Assembly (NCBI GenBank): GCA_947359465.1
Contig: OX375877.1
Coordinates: 71,002,698 to 71,066,697, forward strand
Direction: 5' to 3'
DNA from: Metellina segmentata
Lineage: Eukaryota; Arthropoda; Arachnida; Araneae; Tetragnathidae
DNA: 64,000 bases
In this document: positions 11,601 through 26,600 of the stretch, one piece after another
Layout of the letters: the number at the start of each line of letters is the position of its first letter
Numbering within the stretch: the first letter of the stretch is position 1
Notes under the pieces: model-generated
Databases searched by the model: none
What the model was told of the DNA's origin: nothing
Seen by the model: only the letters and a program-made list of their open reading frames with translations
Translations under genes and position numbers: made by a program

Positions 11601-14600
11601 CCACACACAAGTGAAAGCAATGGCATGCTTTAAAAACTTTTGAAATGATACCTACTGTGTGATTTTGAATATCATTTATTCGAGATCGAATATCTTTATA
11701 TGCTTTCTTTGAAGTGTCTTTCACCTAATAAAATTAACAAATATTTAGAAATGTGCACCAAATATTTTACACTATAAAACTCAATAGAAATCAAAAAGCT
11801 TACTTTTGTTTTCACATTCTTTAGGAATGCACCTCCTTCTTTCTATAAGAGAAAAAAATATGCTCAATATCACATAAATGTATGCAAAAAAAAAACAGAT
11901 TAGTAAGTATGTAGATGCAACACAATCTGTTGCACCTTTAGACCTACTTTCATATTGGAAACCCATTCCTTGTACTGATTTCTCAGTCGAAAGCTTGCTT
12001 TATCTTCATGAGCTGCTAGCTCAAACTCAAATTCATCATTTACACCTTGCCCAGCATTCAGGTTTTTCAGTCTACAATCAATGAACTGAAAGAGAATAAC
12101 ATAACATTGATGATATCTAGCCAAAGATGAACTATTTTAAACATTTTTATAATTGAAAGATCTGTGGTATTTAAAGAATACATTATGATAAACTCGATTT
12201 TTTTTCACTTCATCCCTGCAAAATAAATTATGTATCCAACATTTACACATGCTTTAAAAGTTGCTTATTACATTTACACATGCTTTAAAGTTGGTGTCAC
12301 ATTGTACAGCATTAGAGAGAAAAGTTTCATGTGATTTCAGTCTGGGGGAGGAAGGGATATAAGGGTGGAAGTTTAATCTTATGCATTTTTCATGGAGGCC
12401 CAAAAGCTATTTTTCTCTTCTGTATTTCAAAGAGGCTCAAAGCCAGTCTGAATTTCCATGGCGCAATCAAAGTGGAACCTGCGGTTCTAGTAATAAACCT
12501 TAGTGCCTTATTTTGGGTCATATTGATCACTTTGGAACAAGTTCACCCTCATAGTCCAAAATAGGCTTGACATAGGTTTTATAAGTAGTCATAAGGGTAT
12601 CAATCGAGGAACCCCAGGTTATACCAGGGAGTCTTTAAAAGTTTTAGTCTAAAAAGGGTAATAACAGTCTGTTATTACCCTTTTTAGCCTCAGTGTGTCT
12701 TCTCCATGAGAGTTTACTATCAAGGAAAACACTGAGGTAGCGAAAAGTATCCACTTGATTTAGGGTCCGGTGGTTGTAAGACACTGATTTGAGAGTTTCT
12801 CGCTAACAAAGTGAAAAGTTGGCACACTGTTCTTTTTAAACTTTTTACTTTGTCAAACCAGGAATTAGTTAAAAGTAATACAACAGGAAATTTTTTATTT
12901 AGACACTCATTCATGAGAATTTGAGAGAAAACAAACAGTTGATTTACAAATCAGATTAGTTTTTCATGAAAATAAATTTTCTTGTTTAGTTTTAGTTTCA
13001 TAGAAATTAAATCTCATTTGCATAGTTAAATTTAGTTTGTTAGAAATCAAGTTGATCTGTGTGAAATATTTCTTACAATGAATTAGAGGATGATTTACAT
13101 ATACAATTAAAGTAAAACAAAAACAGTATTTGCAGAATGTTACAGAAAGTCACGTTACAAACACAAGTACAAAAAACAAATAACATTGGAAAACATAACT
13201 AAATTACTTATTTAAAGTTTAATAATATACATTTTATAAAAGTCAAAAGTTTTTAAAAAGAACACAATAATTAACTAACCTGTTGAAAAATCTGTAGCTC
13301 CAACATTTTTTGAAGGAAAGGTTGCATAGCTGATGGCCTGCTTTGCACAAAAAGTTCTGGACTAAATGTAATTTTTTCTGTTGGTCTCAGCTTCAAAGCA
13401 TTCCAATACCCACCGATTAGCTTCACCAAAGCTTTCAAGAAAGCTCTCGCTACAGCATCGCCCAACATTTCATGAGGATGTTTCAAATCATGTCTAAGAG
13501 ATTGCAGCTGAAAAATATACAAATTTAGTAGAAATAAAACAATATAAACTTTCTTTCACCGAACTTAATTTAGATTTTAGGTATTTTAAACTTCTTAAGA
13601 CATTATGTACTTGCAAGTAATTATATTTTTAAAAAGTGACATTCTATCCCAAATAAGTTACTCCGTTTTTTTTTAAATTCCTAGCTAGGAACAATTTGTG
13701 CCTGAATGTTTGCTTTTAAGATAACAAAATAACATTTGTAAAATTTTAACTTTATGTGCAAATTTTTCTCCAAAATACCCTATTTAGCATGTTTGAAATG
13801 AAATGGTCCATGTTTAAAAGGAAAGCCTAATGATGCAAGCATAAAATTAGAAAATATTGACATCAACTACAAAATTCTTAAGACTAAATACATGGAAGAA
13901 TTTTACATACATCTTCCAATATTAAAACCCAGATACCAACCATGACTTAGTCGAAGCATATTGTAAACCTAAAATTATCATTGTTCACCTAAAAAATACT
14001 GCTTCAACCAAAGAGTAAACCTCTATCATGACTTTCAGTCAATGTATATCTCTATACTTTAAAATACATATTTTTATAAAAAGTCAATGTTTTACATAAA
14101 AGAAAATACAGAATGCTGATGGTAAAAAGCAACTTACAACTTCAGATGGCAGAGCATCTAAATCAGCAAAGGGACTCTCAATTTTATTTTCATCTGCATC
14201 AAGATATACAATATCACCCATTTCTGCCATTTTCATTCTCTGAAATAAATTATTTTTAATGGAAACATTAAAACAAAACAGTCACCATGCACCAATCTAA
14301 TTCATATTAATATATTAAAGAATAGGAATTTTCCCATAGCACTACAGGGTGGCAACAAAATCCTTGAAAAAAAGTTCCCTGATATTTCCATGATTTCCCT
14401 GATAGTCTCACAAAAATTTCCCTGATTTTCCAATTCCCTTAAGAAATGTTGTGATCCGTGATTGGTATCGATATACAGTATCCACACAACACTATTGAAA
14501 ATATTTAGGGTTAGAGGGTGTAAAAGGATCATTCTCCACAAATATTTTGTATTTTTTCTCTACTGATATTTTAATTGTTATTGTAAGGGTTGGAAACCTT

Positions 14601-17600
14601 AAATGGAACTCTAAAATTGCAATTGAAAAAACTGGAGAAAAAATGCAAAATACTATGATTGTGAACTTTTTACACCTGACCCTACATTGTCACACTATTC
14701 ATCGAAAACAAATGCAAACATACAAAAATGTAAATGTAAACAAAAATAATTAATTTAATACACAAAAAAAATCATTTGTTACACAAATTTCAAATTGTAT
14801 CCCACAAGTTGTATCGCTAGCCTCACGGCGACCAAGATGCTGCAGCCGCGAAAAGAATGGCGGCGGCGGTTTTCGTGGTGTTAAAAAATTACGACGTTAA
14901 GGTTCTTTATTCGAATTACAATTTATAGGCAAATACAATTTATTCTATTCTCAAAAGTACTCGTAATCGCACATCTCTAAATAGGACAAACAACAATGGT
15001 AGCCGTTTAAATTGTCAAAAATTCCCTGATTTTTTGTAAAATTTGGAAATTTACCCTGAGATTTCCCTGATTTTTCCAGAAATAAAAAATTCCCTGAGAA
15101 TTCACTGATTTCCCGGTTTTCCAGGTTCTGTTACCACCCTGCACTATCTTTAATTGTATATGATTTATACTAACAAATAGTGTTGCATTTTTGATGCATA
15201 AATACATATATACGGCAAAAATCAGAAATTGATGTCATTTGCTAAAAGTTTAATTATACTTGATTTGAGTTACGGAGCAGCATAACATTGCTAAAATTAC
15301 ACCAGAGAGCTTGCAACTCTAATGAAATACATCGGCAGTCTGATTACAGAAAGCAATGAGAAATCTGGAAGATGGAAATCAGTGAAGAAAAGAAAGTATG
15401 ATCCAAAAATAAGTTTGGCATTCAAAAATCTATATCACCTTGGAACAAGGATAGTAGGTATTTTATTTAATGTCACACTAGAGCAACACAATAGGCTATT
15501 AGCAACAGTCTGGGATCAAACCTGAAGATAAAGATTTTTTTTTTACATTCCCCCGCCATTGTCATTTTGGACATGAGGCGTCTTGCAGTCCAGTATAAAA
15601 TCGAAGTGGCTCCAGAAAGTGTGAGGGCCCGAAAGTCATCACTGGAGTGGACGTTAGAAAGAGAGGGGCAGCTAAAGAGATGCTCCCCAGTCATATGTGA
15701 TGTGCCACAAAGTACACAGTAAGGTGAATCAACCAAGTTGATTCATGTTGCCTTCAGAAAATACTAAACAGCAAGAATATTGGCGAAGGCTGTAGCAGAT
15801 TTTGCGTTATCCAGGGTGCACCAACGAGGAGGCTGAAGATAAAGATCAGATGACAACACCACGTAATTTTGAACCATGGTCAGATAACAAGGTCACATCT
15901 GAACTGACACCCTTGTCTCCAAACTTCCACACCACGCCAATGCGAGGACTTCTGAGACCAAATCAAATTTAATGTGCACCACCCCCTCTGTACACTTTGA
16001 ACAAGGAATGGGATGAAATTGAAGTAAATGTTTAGAATCTAACAGTGGTAAAATGACGGATGTGTACCTTTAGTCACACATTTTATTGGAAATAAGAATT
16101 AGCATCAGTAGAAAGCAAACAAATGATGTTAAATATTTTTGGATAATTTTATTTTATTTATAGGTATGAAATCCATTTATGCAAATATAGATGCTAGATT
16201 CATTACAAATGGATTTCAATAAGGAATTAAATGTGTGTGACACTCGGGCATAGATACAAACAATTAAGAAAATTAAGCAGATGCTACTTGTAGGTCTGCT
16301 AGTAATACATAAAATAACTTTATTTTCAGTGAACCTAACACATAAACACTTTAACAAAAGTTACAGAAAGAATTGGAGAAAATTCACATACTGCTAATGT
16401 TGTAGCTGGGATGCCGATCAGAAAAGGCATAGGTGCACTGAAAAAAATAGAATTAACCATTTATGTACAATGCTTAACAATAATTTATAAGTAATAAAAA
16501 CATTGTGCACATTTCTGTTTCCTCAACTCATAAATTAAGGCAGATCTGTAAAATTTTTTGGGTTCACATGAAGAGAATATTGAATATGTATGAATGAATC
16601 CAGATGTATGAATTAAGAAACTTAAACATTTCATAGGATGCAAGATTTGATGGATATCAGACAAAATTCACTAGAAATATCACATAAATTGGAGAAATTA
16701 TTAAAAAACTACGCTTGAAAGCAAATAAGATTTTTAAAATTTAATTAAAACATTACACTACACCTAATTTGCAACAGACTTGTCTTTTGTTATTTTAAAA
16801 TGTTATTCAACACCAGAATATCACCTCTACAGCACATATTTACCTTAAATAATCAGAAAGATGCTTTGGAAGAACAGGAATGAAGATATGTTGCCTGAAA
16901 TCAATAACAAATGATATCTATTGTCCTCTAATTTGAAAATACACCATGCACAATACTAAAAATTACATGCCTATTTAGAATTATTACACTGGGCCAACTT
17001 ACCAATGCATTGGATATATTAAAGCATTTGCTGCTTGAACACAAGCACTTAATCTGCTAAGTTTTTTTGAAGATATCAAAATCCTTCTTTCATGTAACAT
17101 ACTGAAATAAAATGTGAATTAAGAACTAAGCAAAATGAATGATTCATACACAAGACAAAAATTAAGTTTCACAGTTGAAAAATATTTACATCAATAAAAG
17201 TATTTCAAGATAAGATTTTATTGACATATTTTTCTTTGATATCTAAAATGTTTTATGTGAGCCTTGATATTTTTGTACTTGCAAATCACACATTATAATC
17301 AGCAAAAAATGTGCAAACCCATTTTTTTAATTAAAAAATGTAGATTGGTAATGATAAATTTTATTTTAAGTCGATTAATAAAAAATCAGCAATAGGCTAC
17401 TAAAATATCTTGGATAGTCAATATTTAGAATAACTGTGTTTATTACTTACACATAACTTAAAAAGTAAATCTGACACACATAATAGAAAACATTTCACTT
17501 CAATAAATTTATTTAAGCAGAGAATTAAGTATTTCCTCGTGAAACAAGAATTTGTATGCTAATAAGTAATTTGTTTCAATATGAAAAAAGCTATTTTAAA

Positions 17601-20600
17601 ACATAGTTCCCAAACTACTTAGGCTCAATGGTCCCTTTGCAGAGAAACTTTCTTTAGGCACCCCTACAGTGGAAAAGTTGCGACTAATTATAAATTGCAA
17701 GCATAGATGTGCCTATTTATGGAAAGTAAAAAAATATTTATATAGGTGTACATTAAGCTGATAACCGCTTGTCCAACAGTTCACAAATTGTCTAATGGGG
17801 ATTTTAAGTCCTATTAAGATTTTAAGACCTATTCATAGCATTGAAAATTAAACTTGACAAAACATGCACAGATAAACCTTTAGACTATGGCCGGTACAAC
17901 AGTTGTATCATGAGATTTTCCCTTCCTAGAGCGTCTCCAATAGATGCTGTACAGTGGATTTTATCTCCCTTTTAAGTGACCGCTGACATCAATCACTATT
18001 TATGAGCTGTCAGCGACAGGTCTTAAGTGGGTCCATCCCTTTGTTTGGTGCCCTACCCTGTTGATCATTGCATGAACTCTTTGAGAAAGAAAGATATTCT
18101 AGAATAGAGGTGCACAACCTGCAGCCCGCGAATCATCAATTTGCGGCCCGCAAACTAATTATGACTTAACTTCCAAGGGGATTTAAGTTAAGAAGCAAAT
18201 TGACTGACAAACATTTATAATCAGTCTTAAAGAGTTTCTACTAGCAGTATTGAACCTAAAATACCTAAATTAGTTAGTAAAACTCAGTATCAGCCATCCC
18301 ATTAGCAAACTGTAACATAATTATTGTTTATAGTTTAGAAATTTTAATATTAAATATATTTGATGCTGCAATTTTTATTTCTAATTTTACTGATATCATT
18401 AAAATTTTTGATACTCATCTTTATTGCTCATTGTACTTATTGCTGTTAATAAATTTATAACCTAAAATAATTTGCTGAAGTACACATGATGTTCTTGAGA
18501 CACATACTTAAAAGTAATTCTAAATGATTGATCATTGCAAATGGTTTGTAACTTCTTTTTTAAAATTATTCACAATATTATTAATTTAGCTCTGTAACAA
18601 GCTCCTAGATTTTTTGAGAAAACATTTGTAAGTTTAATCTTAAAAAAAAAAAGTGACTATTTTTTACTATACATATTAAGTGTAATAACAGCTGTACATA
18701 ATTGGGTGGTAGCACTTTCATTGTGTCTGTGCTGTAACTTCATTTGTGGCCCCCCCCCCATGTCTCAATCAATGGTGCGGGTGGCCCTTCTCCCAAAAAA
18801 GTTGTGCACCCATATTCTAGAAGCACGAAAGGGTATTTATAGGAGCGCTTTTCTCATTCAATGTTACTCCTAGTATGATTGCGATTACAATTGGCAAAAC
18901 ACCAAATACCTTCAATGCTAACAAAATTTTACTGTAGGATGTCTTCACTTTAACCATCACAATAATCCTTGCATTCCTTTGGATGACATCTGAGTGTGGA
19001 GGAGATAACATGTTATACCTTTCTTTATCATTGGTAGAATGGCCTAAAACATACCGACAGCAATTTGACTGAAAGGGCACAAATGGTTCTCCCTTTCTCA
19101 TGCTGACCATAAAAGTAGCTTTTCTATGTTATTGTTAAAACACCATGACAGAATAATTTTACAGCACTTCATTATCTTCACTTGGATTCGAAACCTTTTG
19201 ACTGTTAATGCCATTTTCAGTCTTCTTCTTACAGTCAATCTAATTAACCCTCATATTGCAAAACATGACTATAGAGAGAAAAACAAAATAAATCTGCTTT
19301 CCACACTGTACCCAGTAGTTCGCTGATATTTAAATCCATTTATACACAATGACATATTCCAACTGTTTTTACAAATTTAGACTTTCAAGGTTTTAATTAC
19401 CAATGTTGATAATCATTATTCGTATTCAAAATTTCCAACCACTCTTATTTTTTTACTGTATAAATTGCCAACTTTGTACTGGTTGATCTTTACTTTGTTT
19501 ACACAAGAATATCTGTTGAAAAAGAAGAAACATTTAATCAAAATTGCCATGTTCCTCTTATTTTAATCTTAAAAAAAAAGAAGCCTCCACTTTTCATGAT
19601 CTTAACATGATAGATGTGACATTGCAAATAATTATGTTTTTACAAGTTGATTTTACATACACTTTCATAATTAGATCTTGAGAATCACAGTCCTAAAGTA
19701 CTTTAAATGTAAAGATGGTTTTCTAACTAACTCTTAAAACCATACCAGTGGTTAATAATTCAAATAGAAATATCTCATAATTGTCTTGGGTGCATTAGTT
19801 TTTTATTGTTACCGAATTTATTTTAAATCAAGTTCTAATTTCAAGTTTTAAAATCATTTTTCTAAAATCAAGTGGGAACTGTTGCTATAAGGACATAAGG
19901 CGTTTCAACGCGCATATGGTGAGGCTAGCAAGGTCCCGCTGTAAATAATGTTTATTTATTCCTCTAATTCAAGTATCTGTCTTTGCGACCTTGAAGAGCG
20001 GGACCCTGATTGCCTCGCCAACGTGCGTTTTATACACCTCATGTGAATGGAGTCTAAGAGTACTAAAATTAGATTAAAATTTGGTGCACGTATGTACTTC
20101 ACTTGGTAAGGAAATTTACATGGACATTTATTACATTTTCTCTTATCCATGATAGAAATATAAAACTGATTTTCAAATTGAATTAAAGCCTTTAAAATAA
20201 CTATTAAAAGAATAATCAATTACTTTACTTAGTAGGAAAAATTTTAATCGATTTCAAAAAAGGATTGATGGCGAGTTCTATTCAGTTAAAATAAATAAGT
20301 ATTTAAAACAATATATTTAGAACTTTTCTCATAAGGTATTGAGCCTATTGAATGCAGCAGGTAAATCAACTATACATTTCATTAGTCAATCATTTTTTCA
20401 CATTCAAAAAACAATAAAATTAATCGTGTACAAGAAAATAATACTTCCAAATAAAAAAAAAGGAATATAAGTGTGCTTCTTTACTTATTAACTTCTGCCT
20501 TTTAGATTCTTGGTAATATAAATACTTTACACCATCAATTAATTTTTTACCCCAAAATATGATATGAACTAAAACAATAATTGAGAAGATAAACAGTCAG

Positions 20601-23600
20601 TCAAAATAATGCCAACAATTTCAAAAATAAATTATCAAAAATTTTACATTCAATGTAACAAAAATTACTTGTGCTTTTCAATATCAGTCATTGATGGTAA
20701 TGGTAATTTTAGTTAACGTCGTACCAGAGCAACACACGGGCTATTGAGGACGGTCCGGGATCAGTCCCTTAAGGGAAAGATCCAAGGACAACATCTCGTC
20801 ATTTTGAATCACGGTCAGATGACGAAGCAACACCTGAGCTGGCAATCCACTCTCCAAACTTTCGGCCACGACAGATTTAAGGTGCACCAGCCGCCTCTAC
20901 ACCATACGCTAACAAACAGCCATGCCCAGACCCGGATTCAAACCAGGAACCTTCCTATCTAGAAGCTAACACCTTAACCACTATACCAGTTGGTCGGCTG
21001 TATCAGTCATTGAAGTACAAATGAAAATATTAAATGGAGTTCATATTCATTATTGTCAAGATCTCCATAAATGAATGAAATCAGTTCCTTGTTTGAAACA
21101 TAAAGTGGGTTTGAAAAGAACATAAATAATTTAGAAGTAACAAACCCCAGAAGTGATCCTAAAAATGTTACAACCATTTCCCTCAGTTAACATTGAGCGA
21201 ATTGGGACAACATTATCACAGGAAAGTGAGCTAGGAGACAGTAGACTTTCAAACTTTTTTTTTCAACTTTCAAGAGATTCTTTCTTTTGAAATTTGGATA
21301 TGTTACTAGTAATAAGCTCAAATAATTACCACCGAAATTTGTGGTCAAAATAATGCAAAGATTTTAAGTTATTAAAATTTTAATTTCCAAATATTGCGAA
21401 AAAATTGTACCATTTAAAATGCTCCAGGCGTATTTCTATAGCTCGGAATACAAAAATACTTATTTACAATATACGCTACATAGCCGAGAATAAAACATAC
21501 CTGGTATCATTAACCTGTCATTTTTTTAAAATAAATTATTTTCTAGCAAGACATAATTTTTCAATCCAAAATTCAAATATTTATTAAATTTCTAATCGAA
21601 ATTTATATAAATAGTATAGATATACAGTGATCTCTCACTTATACACGCTCTCTTTTATGCGCGTTTTTCAGTTGTACGCGTTTTTTTCGTGGTCCCGGCC
21701 ATGAATATAGGAAAACAATGATAACTCTTATTCATTTATACGCCACAATAAAAAAGCAGCTCTCACTTATGCGCGTCGAAAAAAAAATTTCAGTTCAAAA
21801 GTAGTTTCCTCAAGTTAGGTGTTGCTTATCGCAAAAACTTTTCCTTTTTTGTTCTGCTTCTAGGAATGTGTTCCCTCGCCCTTCCCCTATCGTTTGGATT
21901 CCCGGAACATATTCCTCTACCATATACACGGGTGTACCGGAGGGGTCTTGTGACTGACAGCAGTAAAAGTCGCATTTATACAGCAGCCAATTATAGTGGT
22001 TAGTACGGTACGTACCACGTGGCATTGATCGCTAACGAAAGAACCTTCTTTGGAGTTCGGGTTAGATAGTATCGTTTTAAAACGGCAAAACGAACAAAAT
22101 TGTAGCTTTCCTTTAAAATGGCTGTTATAAAAAAATTCGAAGAAAATCCTTGCAACTCGATAAAAGCTTTAGCGAAGCATTTTAATGTTCCAGAGTCTAC
22201 ATTGAGAGGGATTTTAAAAAATCAAGAGGCGATTATAGTCGCTCATCGAGAATGTGGTAATGGTAATTTTAGTTAACGTCGTACTAGAGCAACACAACGG
22301 GCTATTGACGACGGTCCGGGATCAGTCCCTTAAGGGAAAGATCCGAGGACAACACCTCGTAATTTTGAACCACGGTCAGATGACGAAGCAGCACCTGAGC
22401 TGGCACCCCACTCTCCAAACTTCCACGCCAACCCAACTATCGAGAATGTGGAATTCAGTCGAAGAAAAGAAGCAGAATTCAAGGTGGAAAGTTCGAAGAA
22501 TTTGAGAAGGTTTTGTAGCTATGGTTTAAAGAAAGCTCGTCAATCGAACATTCCTGTTAACGTTGAGCTTCTAAGGCCGACAATTGTCAAATAGTTTTGA
22601 AATGGAAAACTTTTCTGCATCACATGGATGGCTTAAAAAATTCAAAAATAGGCATGGCTTGGCAACTTGTGTCCTTTCTGGGGAAAGTGCGAGTGTCAAT
22701 GAAAACACTGTAGAACAATGGAAAGAAGACTTGGCTACTTTATTAAACAGATAAGAACCGATAAACATCTACAATTCTGACGAAACTGGACTTTTTTATA
22801 AACTGATGCCCGACAGAACCTTAACATTCAAGGGAGAACCATGCCATAGTGGAAAAAAAAGTAAAGAAAGACTAACTGCCTTGCTGTGTTGCAACGCTGA
22901 TGGTTCAGAAAAATTCCCGCCATTGGTCATTGGCAGATAAAAAAAACTCGCTGTTTTAAGAACGTGAAGAAGCGTCCTTGCGACTGCACTAGCAACAAAA
23001 CAACGTGGACGACATCGCATATTTTCTTGGATTTACTTCAAAAATTCGACAGGAAAATGAAAAAAGATAAACGGAAATTTCTGTTATTCATGGATCAGTG
23101 TCCTGCTCACCCACAAGATCTTCCAACTTTCAATAACACGAAAGTTGTGTTTTTCCTGCAAATTGCACGTGCAAGATTCAACCTTTGGATCTGAGTGTAA
23201 TCCGTTGTGTGAAAGTGCACTACAGAAAAACTTTAATCCTTCGACTTCTGGCTACATCAGAAACAAAACGTGCATTAAAAGACGAATTGAAGCAAATTAC
23301 CGTCCTTGATGCAATTCATATGTTGTGTTCATCATGGAGAAACGTTACTGACAAGTGCATTAAAAGCTGCTTTAAGAAAGCAGGATTTTCGTTTCCAGCC
23401 GAAAATGAATGTGAGGAGCTAGAAAATGAAAGTGTAAACTGTGAAAATGACATAAACGAAGAAGATTGGCATATTGTATCTGGTGGACTCGCTACGTGCA
23501 CTACTTTCAACGATTTCGTTGATGCAGATGAAAATTTAATCATAGCTCAATTGTGGGAAATAGGAGACATTGCAGCCGAAATAAATGGTGGTGACGAAGA

Positions 23601-26600
23601 TGAAGAGGACGACGATGATGAAGATGTTGCAAAAGTTCTCCAACTAACTCAGTAGAGTTTGAAGCTTTGGAAACTCTGCGTGACTATTTTCAGTTCAATT
23701 CCGGAAGTATATACATAGTATTAACAATACACTGTATTGATTTTTCACTTTTAAGCTCCCTTTTGTGGTTTTTCACTTATGCGCGTTTTTCACTTATACG
23801 TGTTTTTTTTGCTGTCCCCAACGCCCGCGCATAAGTGAGAGATCACTGTAACATTAATTTTAACTTTACTAAGAATGATCATACAGATTTTGAGTTGAAT
23901 ACGATGATTAGAATTGCGCATAGAACACTTCAAATACCGAAAATGCATGAAAATTTCATAAGTGAGAAACACTATTTTTAGCAAACAAATCTCTTTAAAA
24001 AAAAAATAATAAAATAACAATATAATGGACCATAACTCAGTTAAAAAGTGTCAAAAGTGAGAAATTATTTTTCACAGTTGTAGTTATTAGTGTCTAGTTA
24101 AATAATATAGCAAATTCAAAGTTTTGATATTTGGCCCTTACGAGAATAGTTTGGAATAAAGTACAAAAATTATTTACCTGGCAAAAATAATCATCATATT
24201 CTGAGCATCAACAGCATTGAAATACTCTGTCATATTTCTCTGAAAATATAGAATGTAAAACCTATTGAGTAACATATTTTATAAACAGTGTCATTTGCAT
24301 CATCAACAGCACACAACTCAATGATTAATCACTTTTTGTACTTCACTGGAAAAATGCAAAAGGAGCTGCAGCTAAAAATACCACATTACGATGCATAAAA
24401 CACTTATAAGTCTCAGTTTCAAAAGTAGGTATTATGTATGAGATATTTCAGTGTAGAAATTTAGCAGCATCTACTCTGCATAAATGTTTAAGGAACCATT
24501 GAGAATATAAAAACCTTTCTGCTATATTCTTGAGCGCATCTTGAGCGTTCAAAAAACTTAAAATTAGCAAGCAATAGAAAATTAGAATAAATTATTTTTA
24601 AAGTATTTGATGAATGTTCATTACGACTACACACCTGGGATCGCGAAACTGTTATCCTCTTCAAGAATGAATACACAATAATTTTTTATGAAGTAAAGCT
24701 ATTTAAATTATATTTAGAATTTGGATCCCCCCTCCCCCCCCCATAAATCATCTTTAACCTTTTTGAAACTGAGCTTACATAGTCAATCAAAATTGTATTT
24801 CCAGAACTTACATTTTCTGGGATACTAGGGAGCTTTTCATGATCAGGTGAAATGGCAACAAAGTCCTGAAATTAAAAGATTTTGCAAATGGAATTTTTAC
24901 AAGCAGATTTCTAAATGGTCGAACATTACAAACTTGAGTATGGACTCTAAATAAACTTGTATTATTTAGATTAACAAAGCAGGGCTAGCACACAGACAGT
25001 TTAAACAAATGCATCTAAAATGTAAGATCAAATTTTAAAAACTTCTAACTAATATCCAAAACATAGTATAAATAACTTTATAAATAACTTTTTAGAAACC
25101 AAGGATAATGAATGCAATTATCTCAAGAGTAATAGAGAATGCTAAAATTAATTGTTCTTGGTGATAAAATTCAACTTCCATAGTGAAAGAAAAATGCAAG
25201 AAAAATACCTCATTCCTGCTAGATAATACATGTAATTGAAGACCAGGATCAGGAATCTGGGCATGGTACAAATTTTCTAAGAATAAATGCAAATCTTTGG
25301 ATTTTTCAGCCTGAAAAATTACATGAATGTAAATCATTATTTTAACACTTTCATAATTGCACATTTTTATATATGACTCTCATTATTAACTGAAACTAAG
25401 CATTTGATTTGAGTGACAGAACAAGAACTTAATACCGATTTCAGTAAATATTTCAAATCGTTTCCACAAGTAGGTTTGGGCAAAAAAAATTGCATTTAGT
25501 ATGGAATAGCAATGCATAGAATACAGTTGTATGCATTTATACTAGAGTTACGAGTTTGCATTTAGCTAACCAATAAAAATTACTTTAATTAAATGTTTTT
25601 AACATCCATACAAGAAGTTAACTTGAGATTAAATATTACTCAAACTGTCCTTGCTCATTTTTATATTTTGAAAATCTAGCTGTAGATGTAGTCAATGTTT
25701 TTTTATTTATTCATTTTATATTTATTTAATTATCAGCTGTGAAACAAGTTCTCCATATATTTAAATAGGAGTCTAGTCAGTTTGGAACCCATTTCTAAAA
25801 AATTGTAAAGATAAATGTCAAGCAAAAAGTTGCTTAAAATGAAAAGCTGGCCACTATTGTATGAAATTTATTTACTAGATTTAATTTCCATTTAATGGTG
25901 ATAGACCATAGTTCATATTTAGTTTTCACCATATTTCTTGTTTGCACACAACATAATGGATTTTAATTGAGGTTGATTTAAAATTTACTTATACACATTA
26001 CTTTTTGCTTTCAGCTTGTACATGAAATGCACTATTTTGAAAAAAGATTAGTTACAGTAACTCTTTATCATATGCATTCTGCTATATAGTTTGTTTTTAT
26101 TTGTAATTGATGAATTACTAGTTTCTAAACAGCAGGAAATTCCAGAATAGTAATTGACCTTCATTCAAAGTTGAACAAAAATTTGACATATATGTTTTGA
26201 GAACTGATGTGTGCTTGGATAGACAAATAAAATTTCAAATTGACTGACTCAGAAACTCAAATTCAATGAGATAGTATTATAGTTAAAGTAAAACAGTTGC
26301 TTGCAACAGCATATAAAACTTTTCAATCTTTAAAACCTGAAATAAATTAGTTCCTTTTTTGTTTTTTAAATTTATTAAAACAACCAAGAAAAATAAAAAC
26401 TTCAGATCAACATGTTAAGAATATTTGAAGATGCGTGTCTAATGTTTGTACTATTATTACTAACGATATTTTGACAAGGGTTAAAAATTAGAAAGCAAAT
26501 TGGAAATTAATTCAAATCTGTTCTGTTTATCTAGATCTAAAATAAAACAGTGCAATGACAAAAAAAACCCAGACTTAATTTGACATTATTTGCATCTGGG

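Larger units (their letters stand above)
21625..23848 (+). mobile_element. Tigger/pogo-like DNA transposon, 2.2 kb, inactive
   Basis: Inverted termini CAGTGATCTCTCACTTAT and ATAAGTGAGAGATCACTG with TA target duplication (21623-21624, 23849-23850). Further GCGCGTTTTTCA-like subterminal repeats. Carries transposase pieces and an internal SINE. Confidence 0.92.

Noticed and set aside
15322..15525. 67-aa plus-strand ORF
   Set aside because: Runs into the SINE copy and shows no recognisable protein family.
20900..21000. A tRNA-like sequence with A and B boxes
   Set aside because: It is the head of a SINE with target duplications; it does not form a proper cloverleaf gene and continues into SINE body.
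23185..23655. A 156-aa ORF with an acidic C-terminus that might look like a host gene
   Set aside because: It continues the Tigger transposase (QPLD region upstream, inside the TIRs) and is only its C-terminal part.
24722..24742. C-rich run in an AT-rich intron as a possible regulatory element
   Set aside because: Simple homopolymer-like run (also near 18750 within a hAT element); nothing else supports function.
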